From NCBI GenBank assembly GCA_003635265.1, contig PYIZ01000034.1, forward strand, positions 228,242 through 292,241: a stretch of DNA of 64,000 nucleotides. The letters are read 5' to 3'. This stretch comes from Candidatus Poribacteria bacterium (GTDB lineage Bacteria; Poribacteria; WGA-4E; PCPOR2b). Of this stretch, positions 25,717 to 34,472 are shown in pieces. A model generated the notes under the pieces. It did not search any database. It was not told the origin of the DNA and worked only from the letters and a program-made list of their open reading frames with translations. Each line of letters begins with the position of its first letter. Position 1 is the first letter of the stretch. Both the position numbers and the translations under genes were made by a program.

Positions 25717-26280
25717 TTATCTTGCCTGATGTGGATCAACTGGCGTCAAAGGCGACGTTCGCCGATTAGAAGATAGGTGTGGTTTAGGAAATTGATTAAT
25801 CGAAACAATCTCGAATTCTACGAGCAGGGCTTGTTTATCCGTTGGTGCCTGAGCTAGTGTTACTGTATCGTTCGATAGAAGTGTGAGCCGTGGTTGATAT
25901 AGTGTGATACTCACAACTGTTGCGAGCACCGCCAATGAAGTTACAACGGCATAGGGGCGCCCCCGCGTCCGAAAACTGTAAAGCATCCATGCAAATGAAG
26001 ATTCCAATCGCCGTAAGATACGACGAACAGCAGAGACACGCTCCTTTTCAATTACGGTGATTGCTGCGGCACGACGCATTAGATCTGGTAGGAAATTGTC
26101 AGAGGTTTTCACCGGATCGAGTTGGTGAAGGATTTTGTTTGTTTGTCGGAGGCGCATTGTCTCGCGTGCACAACTTGGACAGCGCTTGAGGTGCCATTGA
26201 ATCAGTTGAATCGTCCACAATGGCATCTCACGGTCTACATAAGCGGATAACTGTGGTTGAACATTTTCACACTTTAGCAT
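25717..26280 (-). CDS. Anti-sigma factor with zinc-finger domain
   Basis: 187 residues from ATG 26280. The frame extends to 26301, but this start begins at the zinc-finger domain (MLKCENVQPQLSAYVD). The zinc motif HLKRCPSC matches H-x3-C-x2-C. A hydrophobic segment (PYAVVTSLAVLATVVSITLY) is followed by a short C-terminal tail. It overlaps the end of the sigma factor gene by about 14 bases and should bind that sigma factor at the membrane. Confidence 0.88.
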   Translation of the reverse strand: MLKCENVQPQLSAYVDREMPLWTIQLIQWHLKRCPSCARETMRLRQTNKILHQLDPVKTSDNFLPDLMRRAAAITVIEKERVSAVRRILRRLESSFAWMLYSFRTRGRPYAVVTSLAVLATVVSITLYQPRLTLLSNDTVTLAQAPTDKQALLVEFEIVSINQFPKPHLSSNRRTSPLTPVDPHQAR

Positions 26281-26866
26281 GGGAACTTTCTCCAATTCCA
26301 ATTTCTATCAGGAGTGTTTTCATATTCTGACGGGCGCGATGGATAAGCGATTTCACGGCACTGACAGAGCACTCAAGAACCTCAGCAATTTCATCGTACC
26401 TCAGATTTTGATAGCTTACAAGAAGCAGTGCCAATCGCTGGTTTTCAGGTAAGCGGTTAATTGTTTGTTGAATGATGATTTGTTGTTCCTTTTTTTCGTA
26501 GACTTCGTCAGGAAGTTGACTGACATCCTGCATCAACTCAAAATAGCTGACCTCCTCACTGTCAGGCACAAGATCATCGAGATAAGTGGTATTCCGCCGC
26601 TTCCGATCCCGAATTTCGTTTCGGCACAAATTTGTTGCGATGAGATACAGCCAATTTTTGAATTGACACTTCGGCTCATAACGGTTCGCACCCCTGAAAA
26701 CGCGCAGAAATGTCTCCTGCGCCAAGTCTTCAGCCCGGTGATAGTCGCCTATAGATCGATAGATGAAATTTGTGATGAGGTCTTTATAGCGCATCACGAT
26801 TAGCTCGAAAGCACTCATGTCACCGTTTCGACACTTCATCATCAATTCTTCGTCGGAGGTACGCAA
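26267..26866 (-). CDS. ECF sigma factor (second pair)
   Basis: 199 residues. The start is TTG 26866, with AAGGAGAA suitably spaced; an ATG at 26873 is out of frame. Region 2 is clear (FELIVMRYKDLITNFIYRS, RAEDLAQETFLRVFRGAN) and region 4 at the C-terminus reads LRYDEIAEVLECS followed by AVKSLIHRARQN. It has its own anti-sigma gene directly downstream. It is not closely similar to the first ECF sigma in the window. Confidence 0.93.
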   Translation of the reverse strand: MRTSDEELMMKCRNGDMSAFELIVMRYKDLITNFIYRSIGDYHRAEDLAQETFLRVFRGANRYEPKCQFKNWLYLIATNLCRNEIRDRKRRNTTYLDDLVPDSEEVSYFELMQDVSQLPDEVYEKKEQQIIIQQTINRLPENQRLALLLVSYQNLRYDEIAEVLECSVSAVKSLIHRARQNMKTLLIEIGIGESSHAKV

Positions 26867-27114
26867 AACGCATTCTCCTTCTCTTCAGGAGTAGAAATCT
26901 TGAAACGTCAATGCAAGATTATACCATCAGAATCGCAACGGATCAATAGTTTTATAAACACCGTTGTGCTGCTAGAAGTTTCGCTCAGTGATTTTTGTTG
27001 ACCAGCGGTCGATAAATTGGTAAGATAGCTGCATGTTCGTTTCCAACCACGAAATCCAGCGTTGTCCCGTGTTACGCCGAATTCCAAAATGTGAAAATTA
27101 GAGGAGAGACAGCC

Positions 27115-28590
27115 ATGAGAGTTGTTACCGGTGGAATCGCCCATGAGACCAGCACTTTCACCACAGTTGAAACAGATTTGCAGAGTTACAAGGAACGGTT
27201 TTTCCTGCGGGGCGAAGAGATATTAAACACATTCCGCGGCACTAACACGCCAATCGGCGGATTCATTGATGGTGCAAAAACCCATGGTTTTGAACTAATT
27301 CCGACTGTTTTTGCTGAAGCACACCCCAGCGGACCAACTCCTCGGAATATCTTCGATGCCATTTTGGAGGAGATATTAAACGGAATTACTAAAGCCGGTT
27401 CAATAGACGGGGTGCTGTTTGGGTTGCACGGCTCGATGGTGGTTGGCGATCTTGAGGAGCCTGATGGCATTGACGACCCAGAGGGTCATATACTGTCGGC
27501 GATTCGTGAGGTGGTTGGTCCAGAAATTCCTATCCTTGCACAACTGGATATTCATTCCAACGTCTCCCCACAGATGGTTGAGGCTGCAGATGTGTTGATT
27601 GGACGAGAGACCTATCCAGAGATTGATATGGCGGAACGCAGCCGTGAATGTGCCGATGTGCTGATGTCTATCGTGAATGATGGCAGACGCCCGACGATGG
27701 CGCTGCATCAAATTCCGATGATCTGGGGGATACACCAAGTTACGGCACACCCACCGATGCGGGAGGCGATTGAGGAACTACATCGCATTGAGGCACAGCC
27801 CGGCGTCATCTGCGGTTCGATTGCAACCTGCTATTATTTAGCTGATGTGCCAAATATGGGGGCATCGGTTTACATTGTGGCCGATAATGACCAAGCCTTA
27901 GCTCAGAGCTACGCTGACCAGTTGGGGGAATGGATCTTTGAACGACGCGAAACGTGGCACGGTCCTTCACTGACAACGCGTGAAGCCCTGAAACTCGCCG
28001 AAGCGGAGGGAAAATTCCCGGTGATTTTTGCGGATCGAAACGATAACACCGGCGGCGGTTCTCCGGGCGATAGCACTGGTATGTTGCAGTGCTTCATAGA
28101 AGCGGGGCTTCAGGATGCCTGCATACTTTACATCGTTGATCCGGAGGCAATTGCCGCGTGCCATAGCGCCGGTGTCGGTACAACACTAACCCTAAATGTC
28201 GGCACCAAATCAACCCCTGCACAGGGGCAACCTATCCGTATGACGGCAGAGGTGATTGCCCTGTCGGAGGGCGATTTCCGTTACGATGGACCGATGCTTG
28301 CCGGTCTAAGCAGCACCATGGGACCATCAGCACACATTAAGCAGGATGGGGTTCATGTTTTGTTAGTCACGCAACGGGAGCAACCCTTTGACACCGCTTT
28401 TTCTCGGACACTCGGATTAGAGCCGCGCGAGATGCGCTATATCGGGGTCAAATCTTCCGCTCACTTTCGCGCAGGGTTTGAGTCGTGGGCGGGCGCAATC
28501 CATGTTGTATATGAACCTAGCGTCCATACCTTGAGTGATTTGACCTTCAAACGACTCGGTCGCAAATTATATCCTTTTGATGATATCTAA
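27115..28590 (+). CDS. M81 family protein (microcystinase MlrC-like)
   Basis: 491 residues from ATG 27115, with GAGGAGA at 27100-27106. It opens with GGIAHETSTF, the conserved start of MlrC-type proteins, then LFGLHGSMV, LDIHSNVSPQMV and FADRNDNTGGGSPGDST. The two-domain length is normal. MlrC of microcystin-degrading bacteria cleaves linear peptide products, but most homologues are uncharacterised. It is the first of six genes in the same direction whose other members are an amidase, a dipeptidase and an aminotransferase. Confidence 0.88.
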   Translation: MRVVTGGIAHETSTFTTVETDLQSYKERFFLRGEEILNTFRGTNTPIGGFIDGAKTHGFELIPTVFAEAHPSGPTPRNIFDAILEEILNGITKAGSIDGVLFGLHGSMVVGDLEEPDGIDDPEGHILSAIREVVGPEIPILAQLDIHSNVSPQMVEAADVLIGRETYPEIDMAERSRECADVLMSIVNDGRRPTMALHQIPMIWGIHQVTAHPPMREAIEELHRIEAQPGVICGSIATCYYLADVPNMGASVYIVADNDQALAQSYADQLGEWIFERRETWHGPSLTTREALKLAEAEGKFPVIFADRNDNTGGGSPGDSTGMLQCFIEAGLQDACILYIVDPEAIAACHSAGVGTTLTLNVGTKSTPAQGQPIRMTAEVIALSEGDFRYDGPMLAGLSSTMGPSAHIKQDGVHVLLVTQREQPFDTAFSRTLGLEPREMRYIGVKSSAHFRAGFESWAGAIHVVYEPSVHTLSDLTFKRLGRKLYPFDDI

Positions 28591-28613
28591 CATACAATTC
28601 CTGAGGAGAGACT

Positions 28614-29624
28614 ATGAAAATTCCCATTCTATACGGAGCACGAGATCTTCGCATGGAGGAGCACCCCCTTGATACGGATAACCTGAAACCAACAGATATT
28701 TGGATCGAAACCGAGATCTCCGCTCTGAAAATCGGAACAGATCGCGGCAACTATGAAGGTGCAGAACAGGTTCCGGGCGCGCCTGACTACCCCCGATGGG
28801 TAGGAGACAGTAATTTAGGGATTGTTCGTGATATCGGCAGCGAAGTTACTCGTGTAAAGGTCGGTGACCGGGTTGTGACCCGTCAACCTCACCAATCTGA
28901 ATACATAACAGATGAATCTGCGAGCATCGTCAAAGTTCCCGATGGCGTTCATCCAGAGGACGCCGTCTATACCCATCTCTACGCCCTCAGCGGTCACTGT
29001 TATCGCAAAGCACAATTTCAGCCCGGTGAAACTGTGGCAGTTGTCGGGCTAGGGGTGCTTGGATTGGGAGCGGTTGGGTTGGGACCACCCTTTGGGGCAA
29101 GGGTCGTTGGCATTGGCAACAGTCCCATCCGTTTGGAGATGGCAGAACGAATGGGCGCTCACGCCGCCTTCCTGTATGATGATCCCGATCTCGATGCAAA
29201 GTTAGACGAATTTACCAATGGCATCGGTATTGACCTAGTCATTCTCACAGCAAATCCTTGGCCCGCTTTCCGCACATCTTTAGAGATTGTTCGGGACAAC
29301 GGTCGCGTATCTGTGGTTAGTCTGCTCGGTCGTGGCGAACCGTCTCTCGATTTTAATCCGCTGCCGATGGAATTGTTCTATAACAAAGGGATTTCAATCC
29401 TCGCGGTATCGGGAGCTCCAGGGTATCTGTATCCTACACCTGAAACCCGATTCAACAATGATCGGCAAGGAGATTATATCGTTTCCTTAATGGCAGACGG
29501 GCTCGTTGAACCGAAACGTCTAATCACCCATCGCTTCCATTATACAGAGATAGTCAAGGCTTATGAGATGGCGTACCACCGGGAAAAATCGATGCTGGGC
29601 GTCACTTTTGATTGGAAGGATTAG
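28614..29624 (+). CDS. Medium-chain dehydrogenase without catalytic zinc ligands
   Basis: 336 residues, ATG 28614 with GAGGAGAG upstream. The cofactor motif VGLGVLGLGAVGLG is clear (it fits GxGxxG), so it uses NAD(P). The catalytic zinc Cys and the GHE motif of alcohol dehydrogenases are missing (KIGTDRGNYEG and GDSNLGIV occupy those places), and no structural-zinc cysteines are seen. It is therefore of the zinc-independent MDR type. It follows the MlrC gene by 23 bases and overlaps the amidase frame. Confidence 0.85.
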   Translation: MKIPILYGARDLRMEEHPLDTDNLKPTDIWIETEISALKIGTDRGNYEGAEQVPGAPDYPRWVGDSNLGIVRDIGSEVTRVKVGDRVVTRQPHQSEYITDESASIVKVPDGVHPEDAVYTHLYALSGHCYRKAQFQPGETVAVVGLGVLGLGAVGLGPPFGARVVGIGNSPIRLEMAERMGAHAAFLYDDPDLDAKLDEFTNGIGIDLVILTANPWPAFRTSLEIVRDNGRVSVVSLLGRGEPSLDFNPLPMELFYNKGISILAVSGAPGYLYPTPETRFNNDRQGDYIVSLMADGLVEPKRLITHRFHYTEIVKAYEMAYHREKSMLGVTFDWKD

Positions 29625-29632
29625 AAGAATTT

Positions 29633-31057
29633 ATGTCCAACACAGAGATATGTTTCCTAACCGCCACAGAGTTAGTCCATCGTATCCGTGCGAAGGAACT
29701 CTCTGTCAGAGAGGTAATGGAAGCACACTTGGCTCAGATCGATCGCGTCAATCCGAAGGTAAACGCTATCGTCACACACTCGGATCTCACCGAAGTGATG
29801 AATCAGGCAGACGCAGCAGATGCGGCGTTGGCGCGTGGCGAGGCTGTGGGTCCACTGCACGGGCTACCCGTAGCACATAAAGATCTCGTCGAAACCAAAG
29901 GCATGCGTACCACCTATGGCTCTCCAATTTTCAAGGACTTTGTACCTGAGCACGACGCTCTGATTGTAGAACGCCTGAAGGAAGCAGGGGCTATCACCAT
30001 TGGCAAAACCAACACGCCGGAATTTGGCGCCGGGTCACAAACATACAATGAGGTGTTCGGAGAAACACTGAATCCGTATGATACAACTAAGACGTGCGGT
30101 GGCAGCAGCGGTGGTGCTGCGGTTGCGTTAGCCTGTGGTATGCTGCCTATCGCAGATGGGAGTGATATGGGCGGTTCGCTCCGCAATCCCGCCAACTTCT
30201 GTAATGTTGTGGGCTTTCGTACTTCTCCCGGCAGAGTGCCTGTGTGGCCCGCCGTGTTGGGTTGGTTTCCGATATCGGTGGAGGGACCGATGGCGCGAAC
30301 AGTACAGGATGCCGCCTTGATGTTGAGTGCAATTGCTGGTCCCGACCGGCGCGCACCCATCTCTATCAGCGAACCGGGGGAGATGTTTTCTCAACCCCTT
30401 GAGTGTGATTTTAGTGGTGTGCATATCGCTTGGGATCGAGATCTGGGCGGACTGCCGGTAGATTCGCAGGTGACTGCGGCTATTGACGCACAACGAGAGG
30501 TCTTTGAATCGTTGGGCTGCGTAGTCGTGGAGGACGCACCGGATTTCACGGACGCGGATGAAGTCTTTAAGGTATGGCGTGCATGGCGCTTTGAACTTGC
30601 TTACTCAAACTTGTTGGAAACCCACCCCGACCAGATAAAGGAGACCGTGATTTGGAACATCAAAGCCGGTATGGAGTTAAGTGGACCACAGATTGGGGAG
30701 GCAGAGATCAAGCGGACAGCACTCTATCAGCGCGTGCGGGAGTTCATGGAAACTTACGAATTTCTGATTCTTCCTGTGAATCAAGCACTCCCCTTCGACG
30801 TGAATCAGCGCTATATTACTGAAATCAACGGCGTGAAAATGGAGACGTATATCGACTGGATGCGGTCCTGCTATTACATCAGTGTTCTTGGTCTGCCTGC
30901 GATTTCGGTGCCCTGTGGTTTCACTCCGGACGGTTTGCCGGTGGGCGTCCAAATTGTAGGGCGACACCAAGATGACTTTGGTGTACTCCAACTAGCTCAT
31001 GCCTTTGAGCAGGCGACAGGTTTTTGGAAACAGAGACCGACTGTATTGGTTCATTAG
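29633..31057 (+). CDS. Amidase-signature hydrolase
   Basis: 474 residues from ATG 29633; the frame extends to 29612 inside the previous gene. The catalytic triad of the amidase signature family is complete: K83 (AHKDLVETKG), S158 (CGGSSGG) and S182 (GSDMGGSLRNP). It cleaves a carboxamide bond. Operon position suggests a role with the peptidases around it. Gene order: MlrC, MDR, amidase, aminotransferase, dipeptidase, SDR. Confidence 0.95.
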   Translation: MSNTEICFLTATELVHRIRAKELSVREVMEAHLAQIDRVNPKVNAIVTHSDLTEVMNQADAADAALARGEAVGPLHGLPVAHKDLVETKGMRTTYGSPIFKDFVPEHDALIVERLKEAGAITIGKTNTPEFGAGSQTYNEVFGETLNPYDTTKTCGGSSGGAAVALACGMLPIADGSDMGGSLRNPANFCNVVGFRTSPGRVPVWPAVLGWFPISVEGPMARTVQDAALMLSAIAGPDRRAPISISEPGEMFSQPLECDFSGVHIAWDRDLGGLPVDSQVTAAIDAQREVFESLGCVVVEDAPDFTDADEVFKVWRAWRFELAYSNLLETHPDQIKETVIWNIKAGMELSGPQIGEAEIKRTALYQRVREFMETYEFLILPVNQALPFDVNQRYITEINGVKMETYIDWMRSCYYISVLGLPAISVPCGFTPDGLPVGVQIVGRHQDDFGVLQLAHAFEQATGFWKQRPTVLVH

Positions 31058-31075
31058 TTCATTAATGAACCGGTG
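31046..31075. repeat. GGTTCATTAGTTCATTAATG repeat after the amidase
   Basis: GGTTCATTAGTTCATT is followed by AATGAACC, making an inverted repeat that overlaps the amidase stop codon. Same family as 14149, 15303 and 23658. Confidence 0.55.
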
Positions 31076-31125
31076 AATGAATGCATTAACTCATCTACGC
31101 TTCATTACACAGAAAGGAGAAAAAA

Positions 31126-32466
31126 ATGTCTGAACGTACCTATGACGTTACCCGTTCTAATGAACTCTATCAACGAGCTGGCGAAATTATCCCCGGCTGG
31201 ACGCAATTGATCAGCCGACGTGCCAGCCAGTTTGCCAACGGTATCAGTCCAACCTACGCCCAACGCGCTAAAGGTTCCCGTTTCATCGATGTGGACGGGA
31301 ATGAATACATCGATTGGGTCAACGCGGTCGGAGCGATTATCCTCGGTCATGCGGATCCGGTCGTGGATACGGCGGTCAAGGAGCAGATCGATCGCGGTAG
31401 CCTTTACACGCTGAATGGACCCGTCGAACTCGAATTAGCAGAAGAACTGATAGTAACCATTCCGAGTGCTGAGATGGTGCGGTATACCAAAGGTGGTGGC
31501 GAAGCCTGTGCCGTCGCAGCGCGTATTGCACGAGGGACAACCGGCAAAGATAAGATTATATTCTGCGGCTACCACGGTTGGCACGACTGGTATCAAGCGG
31601 CGAATTACGGTGTCGATCCTGAAAGCGGCGAATACCCGTTTGCAGGGATTGAACCGATTGGTGTACCCCAAGCACTCGCTGGGACCGCCATCCCCTTTGT
31701 TTACGGTGACCTTGCCATGTTGGAAGGATTACTAGAGGAAAATCAAGGTGAGGTCGCAGCGGTTATGATGGAACCTGCCCGCTCTGAGTTGCCTGAGCCG
31801 GGATACCTAGAAGGGGTCAAAGCCCTCGCCCACAAGCACAACGCCATTTTTATCTTTGACGAGGTATCTTGTGGTTGGCGGTATTCGGTTGGTGGTATGC
31901 AAAGACCTCTAGGAGTTACCCCAGATATGACCGTTGTTGCAAAGGCAATGTCGAACGGTTACCCAATGGGCGCTGTCGTTGGCTCACGAGAAGTGATGGA
32001 GCCAGCCAGCCGTATGTTTATCTCCAGTTCCTATTGGAGCGATAACATTGGGCCTGTTGCTGCGTTAACGACGATTCGTGAATTGAGACGTCGGAACTCT
32101 GAGGTTCGCTTTAAGGAGCTTGGTGAGAATCTGCGATCTGCCCTCAACGAAGTAATTGATGCCAGTGGGCTATCAGGCTCCTGTACCGGTCTCCACACAG
32201 CCCTTGGTGTTTCCCTTGACTTGCCGGATGAAACGTTGGCGCCCCAAGTCAAAACGCTATTCGTCCAAGAAATGGCAAAGCGTGGTATCCATTGTTATAT
32301 GGGATTCAAGGGAACGCTTGCCCATACGGAAGAAGATATCCGTTTGACCGCTGATGCGGTGGCGGGTGCATTGGGCGTGATTAAATCCGGTGTAGACGCA
32401 GGCGATGTGGATAGCTTGCTGGAATCCGATCTGAAGAAGGATCCGTTCCGCCGCTTGGTCCGATAG
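31126..32466 (+). CDS. Class III aminotransferase, glutamate-1-semialdehyde aminomutase-like
   Basis: 446 residues, ATG 31126 with AAAGGAGAA upstream. PLP-dependent fold I: the Schiff-base lysine is K273 (VAKAMSNGYPMGA) and the cofactor-ring aspartate is D245 (IFIFDEVSCG). GGGEACAVAARIARG and GYHGWHDW are the usual GSA-aminotransferase-like motifs. A catabolic operon context argues against a role in tetrapyrrole synthesis; it more likely aminates or isomerises an amino compound from the pathway. Confidence 0.9.
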   Translation: MSERTYDVTRSNELYQRAGEIIPGWTQLISRRASQFANGISPTYAQRAKGSRFIDVDGNEYIDWVNAVGAIILGHADPVVDTAVKEQIDRGSLYTLNGPVELELAEELIVTIPSAEMVRYTKGGGEACAVAARIARGTTGKDKIIFCGYHGWHDWYQAANYGVDPESGEYPFAGIEPIGVPQALAGTAIPFVYGDLAMLEGLLEENQGEVAAVMMEPARSELPEPGYLEGVKALAHKHNAIFIFDEVSCGWRYSVGGMQRPLGVTPDMTVVAKAMSNGYPMGAVVGSREVMEPASRMFISSSYWSDNIGPVAALTTIRELRRRNSEVRFKELGENLRSALNEVIDASGLSGSCTGLHTALGVSLDLPDETLAPQVKTLFVQEMAKRGIHCYMGFKGTLAHTEEDIRLTADAVAGALGVIKSGVDAGDVDSLLESDLKKDPFRRLVR

Positions 32467-32520
32467 TTACCCTTAAATTTGGTTCGTTGTTGATGAACTG
32501 CCATCGGGAGATTTCTGCTT

Positions 32521-33594
32521 ATGCTAATCATTGATGCCCACCTTGATCTTTCTTGGAACGCACTTCAAGGGAATCGGGACTTGTTGCGTTCCGCTTATAC
32601 CATCCGCACACAAGAAGTCGGCACTCCGGGAAAGGGGCGTGCCCTAGGCACCGTTGCATTCCCGGACATGCGTCAGGGGCGACTCGCGGTATCTGTTGTC
32701 ACTCTATTTGCCCGTTCCACGGGGCGACCTGCTCCCCATGCGGATTATGCCTCGCCAGTCCAGTCCTACGGAGTCGCCCAGGGCCAGTTGGCTTACTATC
32801 GTGCTTTAGAACACGAGGGTCATATTCGTATTATCGCAGATCGCGCGAATTTGGATAGCCATATCGCCGATTGGGAAGCGTGGGAAGGAACGGAATCAGA
32901 TGATACCCCGCCCCTTGGGTTTGTAATCAGCATGGAAGGAGCGGATCCAATTCTAGAACCAGATCAATTGGAAGAATGGGTTGGAGGTGGGCTGCGTCTG
33001 CTTGGGCTTACACACTATGGTCCCGGACGTTACGCCGGCGGGACAGGCACCGAACTAGGCTTAACCGAACTAGGACCGCCCCTGCTTGCTGAAATGCAGC
33101 GGTTAGGTGTTACCCTCGATCTCACCCACTGCTCGGATCAGGCGTTCTGGGAGGCGTTAGAGCATTACGAGGGATTGGTGTTGGCAAGCCATAACAACTG
33201 CCGTGCACTGGTCCCCCATCAACGTCAGTTCAGCGATGAGCAATTGCAAGCGATTTTTGAACGGGATGGTGTGATTGGTGCAGCTTTTGATGCGTGGATG
33301 TTGCAACCGGGTTGGGTCTCTGGTCAAAGCACAAATGAAGCGGTCACACTGAACACTGTCGTTGATCACATGGATCATGTATGCCAATTGGTGGGCAACA
33401 GCCGTCACGCTGGCATCGGCACAGACCTTGACGGCGGCTATGGACGCGAGCAATCCCCTTGTGATTTAGATACCATCGCCGATCTCCAAAAAATTGCGGG
33501 GCTGTTGGCAGATCGCGGTTACAGCGATGACGACATTGCTGCCATCATGCACGGTAACTGGCTGCGTCTACTACGCCAAGCATGGAGTCATTAA
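32521..33594 (+). CDS. Membrane dipeptidase (M19) family protein
   Basis: 357 residues, start ATG 32521 with GGGAGA upstream. The metal ligands of the renal dipeptidase family are in place: H7 and D9 (DAHLDLSW), E139 (SMEGADPI), H203 (LTHCSDQAF) and H224 (LASHNNCRAL). GIGTDLDGGYG follows. These zinc enzymes hydrolyse dipeptides, often with D-residues. No signal peptide is visible, so it is probably cytoplasmic. Confidence 0.92.
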   Translation: MLIIDAHLDLSWNALQGNRDLLRSAYTIRTQEVGTPGKGRALGTVAFPDMRQGRLAVSVVTLFARSTGRPAPHADYASPVQSYGVAQGQLAYYRALEHEGHIRIIADRANLDSHIADWEAWEGTESDDTPPLGFVISMEGADPILEPDQLEEWVGGGLRLLGLTHYGPGRYAGGTGTELGLTELGPPLLAEMQRLGVTLDLTHCSDQAFWEALEHYEGLVLASHNNCRALVPHQRQFSDEQLQAIFERDGVIGAAFDAWMLQPGWVSGQSTNEAVTLNTVVDHMDHVCQLVGNSRHAGIGTDLDGGYGREQSPCDLDTIADLQKIAGLLADRGYSDDDIAAIMHGNWLRLLRQAWSH

Positions 33595-33622
33595 CACGGA
33601 TTGCAACAAACGGAGGAAAATT

Positions 33623-34426
33623 ATGAGCGCCGATGAACGCAGTGTTGTAGATCTATTCAACTTGCAGGGCAAAGTTGCGGTGGTGACGGGGGCATGTGGC
33701 TGGTTAGGATCAGCGATGAGCCGAGCTCTCGCCGAGGCGGGTGCACAGGTCGTGGTTACCAGCCGCGATGGAGAACAGGCTGCTGAATTCGCTGCATCGC
33801 TACCCGGCGATGGACACTTAGGTTTGGGATTCAGCCAAGGCGACACGGATACGATTCCCGGCTTCGTTGCAGACGTGGTGGAACGGATGGGTAAGATCGA
33901 TGTGTTGGTCAATAACGCTTACGGTGCTACAGCACCAGACATCGACAACGCCACAGCAGAGGATTTTAATCAGGCGTATCATGTCGGCGTAACCGCGTAT
34001 TTCTTGTTGGCGCGAGATGTGATGCTTCATCTACGTGAGAATCAGCGTCCCGGATCGATCATCAATATCGCTAGCATGTATGGTGTCGTGGCGAGTTATC
34101 CAAGTGCATACGAAGGGTTGTCTGCCAACAGTCCTCCGAATTATCATGCCCTCAAGGGTGGTGTGGTGCACCTAACCCGTCACCTTGCGGCGTACTGGGC
34201 AAGATACAATATTCGGGTCAATGCCATCGCCCCCGGACCGTTCCCCAAACCAGAGGTACGTGACAGTGTTAAAGGCTTTATTCCTCGTCTGGAGGAGAAA
34301 GTGCCGTTGGGACGCATGGGGAGACCAGAGGAGTTAAAAGGTGCCGTTGTGCTGCTAGCTAGTGATGCTGGCAGTTATATCACCGGGCAGAATCTGTTAG
34401 TTGATGGTGGGTGGACCGCTTGGTAG
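33623..34426 (+). CDS. Short-chain dehydrogenase/reductase
   Basis: 267 residues from ATG 33623, with GGAGG at 33612-33616; the frame is open further up inside the dipeptidase. The cofactor motif is VVTGACGWLGSA. The catalytic Ser (NIASMYG) and the YxxxK pair (NYHALKGG) are present. The C-terminal PG-type motif is NAIAPGPFPKPE. It is the last gene of the catabolic operon and converges on the next minus-strand gene. Confidence 0.93.
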   Translation: MSADERSVVDLFNLQGKVAVVTGACGWLGSAMSRALAEAGAQVVVTSRDGEQAAEFAASLPGDGHLGLGFSQGDTDTIPGFVADVVERMGKIDVLVNNAYGATAPDIDNATAEDFNQAYHVGVTAYFLLARDVMLHLRENQRPGSIINIASMYGVVASYPSAYEGLSANSPPNYHALKGGVVHLTRHLAAYWARYNIRVNAIAPGPFPKPEVRDSVKGFIPRLEEKVPLGRMGRPEELKGAVVLLASDAGSYITGQNLLVDGGWTAW

Positions 34427-34472
34427 GAAGACTAGATTGGTAGTTAGAGAAAACGAGAAGGTCATATAGATC

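Noticed and set aside
31126..32466. Calling the class III aminotransferase hemL
   Set aside because: It resembles glutamate-1-semialdehyde aminomutase, but the catabolic neighbours argue against a heme-synthesis role, so no symbol is given.
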